Source: Kingdonia uniflora
Lineage: Eukaryota > Streptophyta > Magnoliopsida > Ranunculales > Circaeasteraceae
NCBI GenBank assembly: GCA_014058105.1
Contig: JACGCM010001166.1
Location: 3,074,005-3,138,004, forward strand
DNA: 64,000 nt
Direction: 5' to 3'
In this document: positions 23,180 to 35,739 of the stretch, piece after piece
Position numbering within the stretch: the stretch's first letter is position 1
Layout: the number at the start of each line of letters is the position of its first letter
The notes under the pieces: generated by a model
Told to the model about the DNA's origin: nothing
Seen by the model: the letters and a program-made list of their open reading frames with translations, nothing else
Database searches by the model: none
Translations under genes and position numbers: made by a program

Positions 23180-26100
23180 AGATTGAGAAATTTATCAAAG
23201 TGGGATTCATTCGAGAAGCCAAGTATCTAAATTGGATATCCAACATCGTCGCTGTCCTCAAGAAGAATGGAAAAATCCAAGTTTGTGTAGATTTTACAGA
23301 TCTAAACAAGCACACTCCAAAAGACAGTTTCCTTCTTTCAAGCATCTACCAAATTCTTGATTCCACAGTAGGTCACAAACTTCAATCTATGATGGAAGTT
23401 GCTTTTGGATACAATCAGATTCCACTCTTGAAAGAAGATAAAAAAAGACCACTTTCATTACTGAAAGGGGACTTTATTGCTACAAAGTCATTCCCTTCAG
23501 ACTCAAAAATGCAGGCACGACTTATCAACTGTTGATGACTACTATGTTCAAAACACATCTTGGGAAAGTCGTGGAAGTCTACATTGATGATCTCTTGTGC
23601 GAGAACATACAGTCAGTAAACCACATTACAGATCTCAACACAATATTCAATATTCTTCGATCTTACAGGATGCGACTCAATCCAGATAAGTGTCAATTCG
23701 GAGTACATTCAGGCCGATTCCTTGGCCATCTCATTAGCAAAAAAGGGATTGAGGCCAATCCAGATCAAATTCGAGCTCTCTTCAACACGTCATCTCCAAA
23801 TACAATGAAAGATGTACAAAAACTGGCCGACAAGATTACCGCTATCAACCGATTCGTTTCAAAATCTTTAGATCGCTGTTGTTGGTTGTTCCTACTACTC
23901 TGTGGTTATACCAAACGAGGAAAAGTTTAGCCAAATGCAGAGATCCAGTGGACATCAGAATGCGAGGTGGCTTTTCAGGATCACAAAACCTATTTGGGAA
24001 AGTCTCTCATAATGAGCACCCTAGTAGATAATGAGGAACTGATCATCTACCTAGCAGTTACAAATACATCTATCAGCTCAGTTCTTATTCGACTTGAAGG
24101 AAAAATCGAGAAGCTAGTCTACTTCATCAGCAAAACCCTCACTCTAGTGGAAATGATGTATTCGAAAATTGAGATACTCCTTCTACTCTTGTTTACACTT
24201 CATAGAAACTTAAACACTACTTCCAATCTCATTTAGTCAAAGTCATGACGAACAACCCACTTCAGGAAGTTTTGTCCAAGAAATAAAAATCTAGGAAAGT
24301 GCAATAATGGCCAGTCAGTTTGGGATAACATGATATAAAGTTCAAACAACGTCATTCTGAAAAGGGTTAGGCTGTTACCGATTTTCTCGTGGATTTTCCA
24401 CAGGAAGATACCAAGTGGGAAGAGCACGATCCTAACCTTGCAGATAAAATTACAAAAGATCTACCCACCAAAGCATTTGACGAGCGAGCTGAATGGATTA
24501 TAGGGGTGGAAACTTCTTACAAATGGTTCAGCAAGGCCAGAAATTGGAATCGTATTGATTGCCCCTTCCAACGACAGAATTGAGAAATCAATTCAATTGG
24601 ATTTTAAAGCCTCCAATAATGTCACCAAATACGAAGCTCTCATTCATGAACTCGACTTAGCACTGGAGCTCAACGTCCCAGAACCCTCAATCTACATAGA
24701 TTTACTACTCATCGTCTACCATTACTCTGAGCAATATAAGAAGAATGGCAAGCTGATCGAACACGCAGCCCCCACTGTAAATAGGATGAGCCAGTTCGCG
24801 AAAGCAACTCTCGATTATCTTCCTCAAGGTTAAAACAGATATGCCGATTTCTTGGCTTATCTAGCCGGGGTCTTGGGAACAGAGGCCCGATATCTCAAGA
24901 TCGAAGTAATATTAACCCCCAACATTGATCGTATTTCTGTATGCACGATCAACACTGGGGGCGATAAAAGGGAAGACGACGATTACTGAAAGCCCTTCCT
25001 TGCCTACCTTGGCACCGATAACGAATGCAAAGGACCCCTTCTAGCAGATCTAAAGGAATGCCGACAGCTGATTGATAACTCAAAGGGCTACACAAATCAA
25101 AATGGTTTTTTATATCGCCGTTCAGTCACGGGGCCTTACCTCAAGTGCCTCTACAAAAAGAAAGTAGAGAAGATGCTTAGAGATTTACATGAAGGAACTT
25201 GTGGCTCCCATACCGTAGGTCGATCACTCGCAAATAGAGTAATTATACAAGGAGTATTCTGGCCAGGCATACGCAAGCAAGTAGAAGAGTACTCATGCAA
25301 ATGCGATACATGTCAACGACATGGACAAATGATCCATACCCCTGCGCTCGAACTACATGCAAGTAAGGTGTTATGTCCATTCAAAGGATGGGTGCTCAAT
25401 TTTATCAGTGAATTTCCCAATTCTCCAGGTAACTACTCATAGCTACAAATTATTTTATAAAATGGGTAGAAGCAGCTCTACTCTGTCAAACTAGAGAAGA
25501 AGAGGTCATCTCTTTTATCAGGTAACATATCATTACTCGGTTCGGATGCCCCCATGTATTTCGTATTGATAATAGGTTACAATTCATTAGAGAAAAAGTC
25601 GTAGCTTTCCTCCATGAATATAATATCATCCATTGACCATCCAATCCCTATTACCCTCAAGGTAATGGCCAAGCCAAAATCACCAACAAAACCATCGTGG
25701 ATAGACTCAAGAAAAGGCTTCACTGACAAAAAAAAGGAAACTGGGTACGAGAGCTTCCTCATGTCTTATGAGCATACTGTACCACTCCCTGTCAATCAAC
25801 CGGCTGTACCCCATTCTTCCTCGCCTATAGGACCGAAGCCTTCATTCCAATAGAATATCATCATCCAGTCAGAGATTACGAGCTAACTGACGAAGAAAAT
25901 GAGTTCAAATTGGCCTGTAACCTCAATTGGATTGATGAGACTAGGGAACGCGCTATTACCAACCTAGGACGATATCACCATATGTTGGCTAGTTTGTACA
26001 ACAGACGAGTCAGAAGCTATACTTTCTAAATCGACGATCTCGTCCCCAGAGAAATTCTTCAACACATAAAAGAGGCACATGCCGGGAAACTAGCAAAAAA

Positions 26101-26225
26101 TTGGGAGGGTCCATTCCTAATCACTAGTCTCACTGGCCTGGGATAATATTACCTCATGACTGAAGATGGAGTTCATATCTCAATTCCTTGGAATACTAGG
26201 TGACTAAAACGGTATTATCGTTAAG
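23180..26225 (+). pseudogene. pol of Tat-B: RT, RNase H, second RNase H, integrase
   Basis: RT (23180-23930) keeps GFIREAKYLNWISNIVAV and CVDFTDLNKHTPKD. The first catalytic aspartate block reads MEVAFGYNQI, with E where family members have D; YIDDLL holds the catalytic pair. RNase H of the RT type follows (23960-24240: LAVTNTSISSVLIR, YFISKTL). The second, Tat-specific RNase H is at about 24520-24840 (ASNNVTKYEALIHELDLALEL). Integrase (24900-26225) has the zinc-binding H-H-C-C region (LHEGTCGSH, CDTCQRHG), the core with TRFGCPHVFRIDN and YYPQGNGQAKITN, and a C-terminal part ending LKRYYR. Frameshifts near 23530 and 23930 and stops near 24236, 24835, 25441 and 26028 disable it. Confidence 0.9.
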
Positions 26226-26369
26226 TCTCTCACTACTTAATTTCAAATTCTCATTTTTTCCATTCCAAAAGTAAGATTTTTATCTCCATACAATGTACCT
26301 CCTATTCTATTCAATGAAACTTCCAGGTTTTATCTACACAACTCTCTACTTACGTAGATAATACATAGA

Positions 26370-27125
26370 TTAAAGCAAAGGTAATAATACTAGCTTTCAA
26401 TCGACCTCTATTCTGATTAAACTAGTTTTGATCGACTCCATCATACTCTATGATTAAAACGAAGGTAATACTAGTTTTCAATTAAAGAACTCTACCAGAC
26501 ATAAGATAAAGCAAAAGTAAAGCTAACTTTCATCTCCCAATATGGCTGCGGCAATTATACTCTGCGATTAAAATGAAGGTAATACTACTTTTTAATCAAA
26601 GAAACTTACCAGACATAAGATAAAGCAAAGGTAAAGTTAACTTTTATCTCTCAATATGGCTGCGACAATTATACTCTGCGATTAAAACGAAGGTAATACT
26701 AGTTTTCAATCAAAGAACTCTACCAGACTTAAGATAAGGCCAAGGTAAAACAAGCTTCCATCTCTCAATGTGGTTGTTACAATTATACTCTGCGATTAAA
26801 ATGAAGATAATACTAGTTTTTAATCAAAGAACTCAACCAGACATACGATAAAGCAAAGGTAAAACTAGCTTTCATCCCTCAATATGGCTGCGACAATTAT
26901 ACTCTGCGATTAAAATGAAGGTAATACTAGTTTTTAATCATAAAACTCTACCAGACATAAGATAAAGCAAAGGTAAAACTAGCTTTCATCTCTCAATATG
27001 GCTGCGACAATTATACTCTAAGATTAAAACAAAGGTAATACTAGTTTTTAATCAAAGAGCTCTACTAGAAATAAGATAATGCAAATGTAAGACTAACTTT
27101 TATCTTTCAATATGCCTGCGACAGA
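26370..27125 (+). repeat. tandem repeat block of Tat-B, period about 115 bp
   Basis: About six degenerate copies of a unit containing CTCAATATGGCTGCGACAAT, TACTCTGCGATTAAAA and GGTAATACTAGTTTT. Copies of the first word occur near 26536, 26650, 26765, 26880, 26995 and 27107. The block sits between integrase and the 3' end of the antisense gene, the hypervariable 3' region of Tat elements. Confidence 0.85.
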
Positions 27126-27232
27126 TACCTTTTTAGGTTACATATACAACCACTACAAAAGATTTTTTTTTCTGTTGCTGGGAGGTCAGCTATACTTTCC
27201 CCTACAACAGGATGACGATTAGCCATAAATTA

Positions 27233-30200
27233 TCAAGCTCGAGCAGCCACAGTAACCCTGCCTTGCTCTACCAATTCAGCAGGTCGAGAACCTAACTCCG
27301 TTTCCATGGAGTTCATGCAGCTTTCTCGATCTACATTAGCTTTACAAATGCATCCTCTATTTGATAAATAATCGTGTAAGGTATCCCTCTCTAATTTGAG
27401 CCTTCTAATTTCCTCAACAAAATAGGCAATTAATGCCATTAACATCTTTGAGTGCGATGACTCCGGCACAGCCATCTTAGAAAAAATTTCTCTTACCGTT
27501 TAAAGGCGCTCTTTTAACCTCTTATACCGTGCTTCTTGCCATTCCATATGACTATCTGTGTGGGACATAAATTTGATGTTCTCCTTCACCTTCTTATTTG
27601 CTTTAGCTGATTAAGCCTGGTTCATCGCCCTCAATTCCACCACCTGAGCACGAAGTTCTTCAAGCTCCCTGTCTCTACTTGTACTTACCCCAACAGGAGA
27701 ATTCTTTAACAACTTATTTTTTTTCTTTATCAAAATGTCCTTACCCCTTATCACCCACTCTAACTCATGTTCCCTAACATGAGTAGCATCAAACTTAATT
27801 TGACACTCTTTTAACTGCTCATTCCCTTTTTGCACGTGACCTTGAGTTCAAGCTATATTTCCTTTCAGCTCTCTTATTCGAGTTGATAGGCTAACTACAT
27901 CCCCTTGAACAATAGAGACCTTGGCATCACCTTTATTCTTCCTCGAACGCTCTCCATCCTCGACATTTTTTGCGTATGAATTGGCCTGAGCCAAATCAGT
28001 CTTCAATTGTGTTACCCTCTTATTTAACTCATAACATTTCCCTTGTACCAGCCGAAACTCTATATCTTTAGTAGGCAAAGCTGTAGTGAACTGCTCAACC
28101 ACAATTTCAGAGTTAAATAGGCCATCTCGAGCTTTTTTCAGCTCGAGATCTTTCTTAGTCATTTTATTCTTCAACCGCTCAAGATTGTTCCTGGTACTCA
28201 ACAAATCAGCTCAATTCTACTGTTGTTCATTCATTTTGCGGATCATTTAGTCCTTCAGAATGGCCACAAAATGGTGTAACTCTTCCTCTGATGTTTTTAA
28301 CGCCTGTATACAGTATCGAGCAATGCCAACCTCATTGTTCTTTATCATCAGTACATTATTCTGGCTTTTGAGTTTCACTGCCTTTTCCTTTACCTCTAGA
28401 AACTTTTTTTTCCTTTATTAATTTTATCATCCTTCTCTTTGATCTTCTGAGTGAGGTCATCAGCAGTTTGAGTTGCCTCAACAAACTTGAAATGTACATT
28501 TACATGTTGATTTTCCCTATCTTCATTTGCCTCTCTTATTCTATCAAACTCCGTTACAAACTCTTGGTTACATTGGCGTGTCTCTTCTTCACTCCAACGA
28601 GATGACTCCAATTCGACCTACACATCACAGATATGATATATTAAGTTTAATTCAGAACACCCACTCTCCAATTTGACTTACACATCCCAGATATAATATA
28701 TCAAGTTTGATTCAGGATACTCACTCAATACATACATCTTATTTCTAAAGAAATTTCTATTTTTTGACATCTACGGTGTAAAACTACTTCTAAACTTAAG
28801 GTCAAAGTATGATCCCAATTTGATGAATAATAACATATACTTTCAATTCTAAAGTACGCATTATCTATATTCTAACTTTTTTGAATACTTTGATATTATC
28901 TATACACAATTGAATGCCATTGCCCCAAAACTGTTAACAAATTTTTGATCTGCCTCTACGCTCTATTTTTTTACTTTGTAGCTCTAGAGTAAAAAAACAT
29001 TCAAGTCAAATATTTATTGCTTTTTCTAACCTATAGCTCCGCTTGCAAAGACAACAGAAACGCTGAGGCGCCTTTCTCCTTAGCGAGCTCATTCCCTAAT
29101 TCTTTTATTCAAGGGCACATGTTCTTAAGTTCCTACAATAAGGTCTACAAACACATCTTAGCCTACAAAAGTCTATCCAACAAACAATGTTCCATTAAAT
29201 TACAATATTTTAAACCCTTCATAATTACATAATCATAGAGTCAACATTCCACTCTACTTTTTCGTTCCCTTCCTCTGGACGCTCATTGCCATCCTCTTGG
29301 TTGTCTTCCACCATTTAGGGAGAGACACCATCTAACCTGTCTACAACTCCAATCTCAACATCTTCTGCCTCATCATCTTCCTCCACCTCCACATAGGTGT
29401 CTGACATAATGTCATTCACAGGAGGTAGCGTCCAAGTCTATCACGCTGAATTACCACATCCCTCAAATTCTTTCCCCCTTCAACTATCAGCTCATTGATC
29501 TCCACCTCATGAGAAGCCTACAAGGAGTCCCATCGCTTTCCCTCCCTAACCAAGTCAGCTTTCAAATGTGCTACCTTCTTCTCGAGCTCAACCTTCCCCA
29601 TCTCAAGCTCAGCTTTCTCCTCCTTCACCCCGAGGCAGATCCCCTTTATTAAACGAGTTGCCTACAAAAACATAACAAGCATCAACCACATTGTTTGCTC
29701 GAATCATCATACAGAATTCAACATATGCTTAAATAATCAAACTTACCATTTTACTCATTTTCTCCTCACCATTGCGAACTGCAAGCTTCGTCCTATTCTT
29801 CACCACTTTCTGCTTATCTTCTTCACCAAGTCGATCCTCTATGGCCTTCACCCCAGTCAGTTAGGAAGGAGGGTCAACCTTTCTCTTTTCCGCCTCTCCT
29901 TCGACCTCACATCTTCTTGTGGTTCCAGAGGTCGAACCACGCTTCAATATCTTCTTCTTTGGAAATGCCCAAGCTAGCTTACACGACATAGTAGACTTCG
30001 ACACATCCGCAAAGTCTACTCTAGAGGCCTTGGGCAAGACTACCTGTATCTCTCCATTAGCTCCCCTCTTCTTGCTGCCATCAACACCCATCATTAGCCT
30101 CATTGTTTGAGACTTTTGAACTTTCTCTGACCGGCTGTTAATGGGTTTCTTTATGTTGATGCCAAGTTTTTTCAAAACAGCCTTGAGCTCAATCCCATCC

Positions 30201-31104
30201 TGAGCAATAGTTTCTAATAGGGACTCCTTCTTCGTCACCTTCGATTGAGGACTTGTTAATCAACAACACACTATCACCAACAAAGCAACATAAAATTTTA
30301 ACATTTCAATATTATACATTATACATTGTTATACTTACATTGTTTCACAGCTCTACACAGAAGTTCCATTGGTTCTTCATCATCTTTCTGAAGGTAATCA
30401 CCCTTCACCCATATCACATTATCATTACACATTGGACCTGCTGAATTTAGATCGATTAAAAGAGGCAGAGTCGAACTCGCAAAAAAGTATGGCCCTTCAC
30501 TTGCAGAATAATTTTTCACACCATAAAACAGTAAGACATCTTCAGGAGATATCCTCATCTCAACCTCATCCTCCTCCCACAACTTATTAAAAAATTTACA
30601 GACAGTTATTACCTCTCGTCACATGTTTCTGTTTATCTGAACATGACATGCCCCAATGATAAAATCATAATCACTTTCACAAGATTGTTAAGGGGCAGAC
30701 ACACCCCATACTCCAATTAAGACAAATAGCATAGAAAAACCTCTTCCAGGTCGCCCTGGAAATTTCCATCATATTACTCCAAGGAGATTGATTAGTAACC
30801 CCCTATATAGTTTCTCCTTCTCTAAATTAGCCAACAAAAAGAAATGTTCCTCCCCAGATCTTACAATACAACTTCTAAACTGCCTACCGGCATGTTCTAC
30901 AAAATTACCCCATATTCCCCTTACAGAAGTTTTGGCTTTACAAAACTTTCTAAACACATAAGAATTCGGAGGATAGGATACCAATTTTCTTGGAAAATCT
31001 GGAAATTTAACAACTCCTACTTCATCCTCCCTATCAGGTACTACATTCTTGGACTAAGCCGATCGACCGGAGGTCGATGCCTCATTAACAGGTGAAGTCT
31101 CCAT
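27233..31104 (-). pseudogene. antisense gene of Tat-B (aORF-B)
   Basis: The start is probably at 31102-31104 (METSPVNEAS). The N-terminal part (31040-30780) reads VKFPDFPRKLVSYPPNSYVF, then WGNFVEHAGRQFRSC. A second block (30582-30340) holds VEMRISPEDVLLFYGVKNY and NDNVIWVKGDYLQ. The middle (30238-29861) is basic with SKRGAN-like sequence. The C-terminal half (28611-27600) is heptad-rich coiled coil (LERLKNKMTKKDLELKKARD, RIRELKG). The end (27475-27233) has IAYFVEEIRRLKLERDTLHD and a C-x-C motif (GCICKAN), matched closely in Tat-C (GCICKVD). Stops and introns split it. It lies opposite to gag-pol, as antisense ORFs do in Grande-type Tat elements. Function unknown; the coiled coil suggests a structural or regulatory role (inference). 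Confidence 0.7.
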
Positions 31105-31639
31105 ATCAACTACAACACTATAGATGAGGTTTAATCTTGCACAAAAATCCTAATGCTCGACCTACATGCAAGTCTAGGTTTTCCATCATATCTTTTACAT
31201 ATACATCACTCATATACATATATCTTTCATATCTCATTTTACAAATATATCACACAGATTTTTATAGATTGCTATAAATAATAATTTTGAGATTTAAATA
31301 CCACAAAAAAGGATTTTCAAAAGAGACACATTCACAGTATCACAAATCGTCTACTAACCTTCTATGTCAGATTACGAATCTAATACAGTGCCAAATCCTT
31401 CCTTCACGACGCTGCTATGTAACCACCTTCATGACTCAGTCTTTGGAACTCTCTCTTACTTTGATTGTTGACCACTCATATTTAATTTCTCATAAAATTC
31501 TCTATTATTTTATTTCTTTCCTCTCTCACAGTTCTTCAAGTTTTTGTAGGGGCCTAACTTCTTTTAGAGAGGAAGTTGGCTCTTACAATATGGGGTTAAT
31601 CTTCTATCAAAGGAATACAAGTAAGTGATCTAGAATAAG

Positions 31640-32220
31640 AACAAATTATAGACAAATACTTGCGTAGAGGCCCGAATGTGACGCCCTACGACCTCTGATG
31701 AGAATTTTAAAGATGTATTAAATTACTGATGAGTAATTCGAAGGTTCGACTACAGAGCTTTTCAGAGTGGTCGAAGGTAAACTGTAAGGGGTCTGAGGGG
31801 AATTTTTCTAACCCCCCCCCCCCTTGGCTTCCCATTTATCCTATTTTTAGAACCATAGGAAGCTGAGTAACCAAGTATGGGTCAGATTACATGATTACTA
31901 TCAGGAAATCCCGGCGGAGTATGGGTACCGGTCATGTCAGTATTGTCACTATGACGGCTGTTGGAGGTGTCTCTGTACTTTGGCACTGTGGCATAGTGGT
32001 TGGGCCTGCCACTATAGTTGTAAGGACTAATCATTGCGCCGGCTTGTCTGGTGAGCTGGCTGCCTGTCCCGTCATATTTCGACAGTGTACAAATATGTTC
32101 GAAGGGTTTTTGCTGCGATGTGTTAGTCCTTCCTCGAGGCTTTGTCTGGTATCGAAGCTTCATCTTCAAGGGATCTCTGGGAAGTCTGTTTTGAGGATTG
32201 AGTAGGCTTTGATATATTCG
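31640..32220. other. GC-richer block of unclear origin inside Tat-B
   Basis: Base composition rises sharply compared with the flanks, and there is a C13 run at 31810-31823. It starts near TGTGACGCCCTACGACC and has open frames on both strands (31891-32205 plus, 32169-31882 minus) without recognisable motifs. It lies between the antisense TATA box and the aORF-B start. It may be an inserted solo LTR or other repeat; no target duplication was found. Confidence 0.3.
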
Positions 32221-32327
32221 GGTAGGCTACAAAGTAGACTTTGAGAGTCTGAGGAGGTTGAAGGCTGCGAACAGGCTACTACAGTTTTCATAAGATGATA
32301 AACGTTTGAATGAAGAATATGAAGCAT

Positions 32328-32335
32328 TATTTATA
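32328..32335 (-). promoter_or_regulatory. antisense TATA box of Tat-B
   Basis: TATAAATA on the minus strand, in a context (GAGGGTGG...GACCCAATAA...GCAATTAGAGAG, then TATAAATA) that is recognisably shared with Tat-C at 50478-50485 (GAGGGTGG...GAGTCCCAAAAA...GCGATTAGAAAG, then TATAAATA). It lies upstream of aORF-B on its strand. Confidence 0.6.
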
Positions 32336-32879
32336 TTATCTCTCTCTAATTGCTTGCAGTTATTGGGTCTCGTACGAGCCACCCTCGATTTTGGAACTGT
32401 GGCATCCCTTCCATAATTAATGTTAGACGTCTTGCACCTTTTCGGTGAAAATGCCTTCCCATCATTGCCCCTTGCCCTATATTTTAATATAATTTCATCT
32501 CTCTTTCCTAAATCTTCCTCTGACCTCCCTATACTCATGATGGCTCAACACTTACACACAATCAAACTTTTCCTGTAATTACACTAGAGAAAAAATCAAA
32601 AGCTGCTTACTTTTTTTATTTTTTGCTTCTTCTAATTATAAAAATATTGAGGTCATTTCCAAAGCTCTCAACATTTTAAAAATATTCAAATTCATTTTTC
32701 ACAACAGTCACAAACAATATTTGAAACAAAAGAGGACAGATTTAAACTTCATTCTCATTACATTTATTTGACAATTATTTAAACTCGTCCAATTTACTCC
32801 CTTAAATATAATTACACCTGAAGAATCCCTTATGTCCTGGGGAGCCACACCTGATCTGTTCACCTCTAACAATCTTCAC

Positions 32880-33154
32880 ATCTTCTCACTCGATATCTTC
32901 TTCAGTAATTAGTCTCACAACCTCTTTTTGAGCTGAAGGCTCCACAATCACTTCTCGGAATAGCTCCTCGTAGAAGCAACGTTCATATTTAAGTTCCCTA
33001 CCCATCCAGTTTAAACCTTCAAACTAATACTCGGTCGCTGGCAAGTCAGTATCATAATCTAACGAGCCAAAATCTGCTCTCGCACTTCAACTATCTTTAT
33101 CGCCAACCGCCCCTCAGCGGCCTAATAAATTTTCTTAGATCGAGTCCACACTAT
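32880..33154 (-). pseudogene. short antisense ORF of Tat-B, second copy, start lost
   Basis: The minus-strand frame at 33152-33154 has ATA where ATG is expected and reads I-V-W-T-R-S-K, then AAEGRLAIKIVEVRE. Homologous residues continue in a shifted frame (YERCFYEELFREVIVEP). It matches the MVRTRS frame of Tat-A (11498-11651). Confidence 0.45.
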
Positions 33155-33667
33155 TTCTATTTTTTCCACCAGTTTAAATCTTATTTCCTCTATTTATGCA
33201 GTTTTCTTAATTACTTCAGATCCCCCATAATTTGTAATTATATTTTGTTCTTTCACAGCAGAAACCCTAGTATCCTGAGGGAAATTATTTAAACTTATCT
33301 ATCCACATCGACCTCAATGAATTTGGCCTATTCCATATCGAACTTATTTTTATTTAAACCCAATATTTCAGAACGACCTCCCCGAGCTTGAATTTCCATT
33401 CATGTATATTCTAAGTCTTTTACAGTTAAGTCACCCGATAATTTTAAGTTATTAAGTTCAAAAACAAATTCTTACACATCTGTTATATTACAAACACATA
33501 GTTGCAGCTCGATTGCTATAATATGTTTTGTGTGTTAAATCATGTATAATATATTTCATCCTCTATTCGTAAATCTTTAAATTACTTATAGCTCAATTTT
33601 AAGAGTTATTCTATATATCAACACAGAGTTTGAATAACCAAATTGTATTAAGCCCGAATATAAATTA

Positions 33668-33805
33668 CAGGTACTTTACAGATAATAAATCTTTCAGGTA
33701 CTTTACAAATAATAAGTCTTTTAAGTACTCCCAAATTAGGTACTTTATAGATAACAAGTCTTCCAGGTATTTTACAGATAACAAGTCTTTCAGGTACTCC
33801 AAAAC
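33668..33805 (+). repeat. short tandem repeat, about 32 bp x 4-5
   Basis: Units of the form CAGGTACTTTACAGATAATAAGTCTTT, imperfect, in the spacer between the two short antisense ORFs of Tat-B. On the plus strand they give a repeated RYFTDNKSF-like frame, which is a by-product. Confidence 0.8.
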
Positions 33806-34379
33806 AACAAATCATTTAGTCCATCTAACTTCAGGGATGTTTTACTCAAAGAATCCTTTGAAGCAGAGTAGGCATTGAAAGCCACCAGACATCATTTTCC
33901 TTTCATACCAGATTACTCTGGCCAGAAACTAGGTTTAGTTGAAGTCTGGGCATGAAAGCAAAAAGAGTCTGTGCTTGAACCAACTCTTCGAGCATAAGGT
34001 CTTCTTAGAGCCAAAAAATGGTGATGGTGCAGAATCAGACTTCCATTCTCTGTCCCCCATCTCTAATACCACCGTCGCCTCCTTTAGAACCTGTGAGTTG
34101 GTGAAGATGAAGAGGTCCCAACCTTATAATCTAATCTTACGCAAGACATCGACAAAACTGCTCAATAGTTATGCCAACCCCCGCATCTGTCTCCTCAACC
34201 ATGTCTTCCGCAAGGATGCAGAGACACCTCTAACTTTGCTCGCCTGTCAAGACAATATAATTAAATCTCCACATACAGTAAAAATTATCTTCAACTTCAG
34301 TCGCTTCTTCTTTCGACATACCCTGATACGTCAGTAGAACGGGAACGAGGGTGGGTATCTATAAGGACTGATCACCAAA

Positions 34380-34451
34380 ATATCTCAACTTAAACTTTTG
34401 CATCTCAACAAAAACTCTTTCTTCGTAAACCATTCTCCGGGTCTTCACCAT
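34380..34451 (-). pseudogene. short antisense ORF of Tat-B, first copy (M-V-K-T-R)
   Basis: From the ATG at 34449-34451 the minus strand reads MVKTRRMVYEERVFVEMQKF, then KLRYFGDQSL and a stop. The frame then continues with proline-rich sequence and MSKEEATEVED. It is the counterpart of Tat-A 12780-12956 (MSYEEVMEAGDD at the same relative place) and of Tat-C 50690. Confidence 0.5.
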
Positions 34452-34758
34452 TGTCAATCTAAACTTCTAGAGAATTTTATAAAAAATAGCGTACTTTTCC
34501 CAATCCTCGATACAGGTACTATTAATATAATCCTAATATTTAATGTGCAAGTACGCTTCCCAAGCATTATCATTCAAAACATATGAAACTCTCAAAACCC
34601 CAAGCATCCCATCATTATTCAATGCACAAACATCCCCCCATAAAAATATACACATTTTCCATACAATCAAATCCACATTAATGTTCCTTCCTTTTCAAGT
34701 TCTAAAACCTATATACCCACAGATTCTTTCTCAACCAAAGCCACTCGTGACTTTAGTT

Positions 34759-34771
34759 GTGAGGGGGCGAT
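34759..34771 (+). other. polypurine tract of Tat-B
   Basis: GTGAGGGGGCGAT immediately before the TGTAGGG start of the 3' LTR. Confidence 0.85.
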
Positions 34772-35386
34772 TGTAGGGACCTATTTCTCAATCTAACCCA
34801 ATTCAAACTATTTCCAGTTCGAGCTACCTCTATATCATACTCATGCATTCTATATGTGACATAAATAGTCATCATTTACACCTACACTACGAATTAATAA
34901 AGAACGTGGGTCGAGCACAACATAAAAGTATGAACAAGTTAAAGACACGTGTCTCTCATGAACTCAACAGTTACTCAGTCAAATACCACTTACCACGTTG
35001 TTCGAAGAACGTGCTTCAGCACGATAGAGAAGTATAAACAAGGCATATATAAAGAAAATGCTTCAGAATAGACAAAGACCAGAAAAATATACGAGAAATC
35101 ACCAAGAAAACTATATATTCTAGATTCTCAAATAGCAAACTTCTTATTTACAAGATCAAGAATTTCTAGTTCGAGAGATCACTTATAATAAGATATCAGC
35201 CTCAAGCAATAAAAGTTACTATTGCTAAAACTCTCAACTCGAGGTCGTGATTTTTTTACCAATTTAAAGGTTCTCTGCGCTAAATCACTTGTGTCATTTC
35301 TTATTTCACATTAGTTTTTGTCACAAAAACATTGGTGTAAGAACTAATTCTGAGCCATCTCGAGCTTACGAAATTAAGCCACTACA
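34772..35386 (+). repeat. 3' LTR of Tat-B
   Basis: 615 bp, TGTAGGGACC...CCACTACA, followed by GTTAT, the right copy of the target duplication. Confidence 0.95.
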
Positions 35387-35739
35387 GTTATTGATGCATG
35401 CATGTTTGTTGAAACATAAGAGTTTGTGTTGTTAATTCTTTTTTCATGAATTTACATGTTTATATATGTTACAGGTTTTTCTGTTATTGGCAATGTAATT
35501 GACCTTTTTTGAATTATTTATTTTGTAGGTCAGTGTTTATTATTTTAAATATGGCATTCATATCTTAGAGATTTTGCATAATGATGGTGATTTTGTAGAG
35601 TAGTTTGACAGGTATGCTCCAAACATTACAAAGTTAATTTAAGTTAATAGCTACATTGATTTATTGAATATAAGCTAGATGTTACATAGGTAGTTATTAC
35701 ATACTTCATTTCACTCATTGCACATTCCAAATAAATTCA

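Larger units (their letters stand above)
22376..35386 (+). mobile_element. Tat-B: Ty3/gypsy Tat-lineage LTR retrotransposon, structurally complete
   Basis: Two LTRs (22376-22985 and 34772-35386), an exact 5-bp target duplication GTTAT (22371-22375 and 35387-35391), a primer-binding site and a polypurine tract define the element (13.0 kb). It inserted into MULE-2. Internally it has a gag stub fused to mid-RT, RT, RNase H, a second RNase H (diagnostic of Tat), integrase, a tandem-repeat block and an antisense gene module. By eye the two LTRs differ at roughly one base in seven over their first ~190 bases, mostly transitions, so the insertion is old. Confidence 0.95.

Noticed and set aside
26370..27125. 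Regular repeats resembling a CRISPR array
   Set aside because: Whole 115-bp units are repeated without unique spacers, inside a plant retrotransposon.
31720..31760. CTGATGAG followed by CGAA, a possible hammerhead ribozyme core
   Set aside because: Stem II would be one base pair and the conserved GAAA is GAAG; no pairing strands for stems I and III were found.
31891..32205. 104-codon plus-strand frame as a gene
   Set aside because: Open frames exist on both strands of this GC-richer block, there is no motif, and the composition alone explains them.
33630..33878. Plus-strand frame with repeated RYFTDNKSF
   Set aside because: Product of the 32-bp tandem repeat, on the strand opposite to the conserved antisense ORFs.
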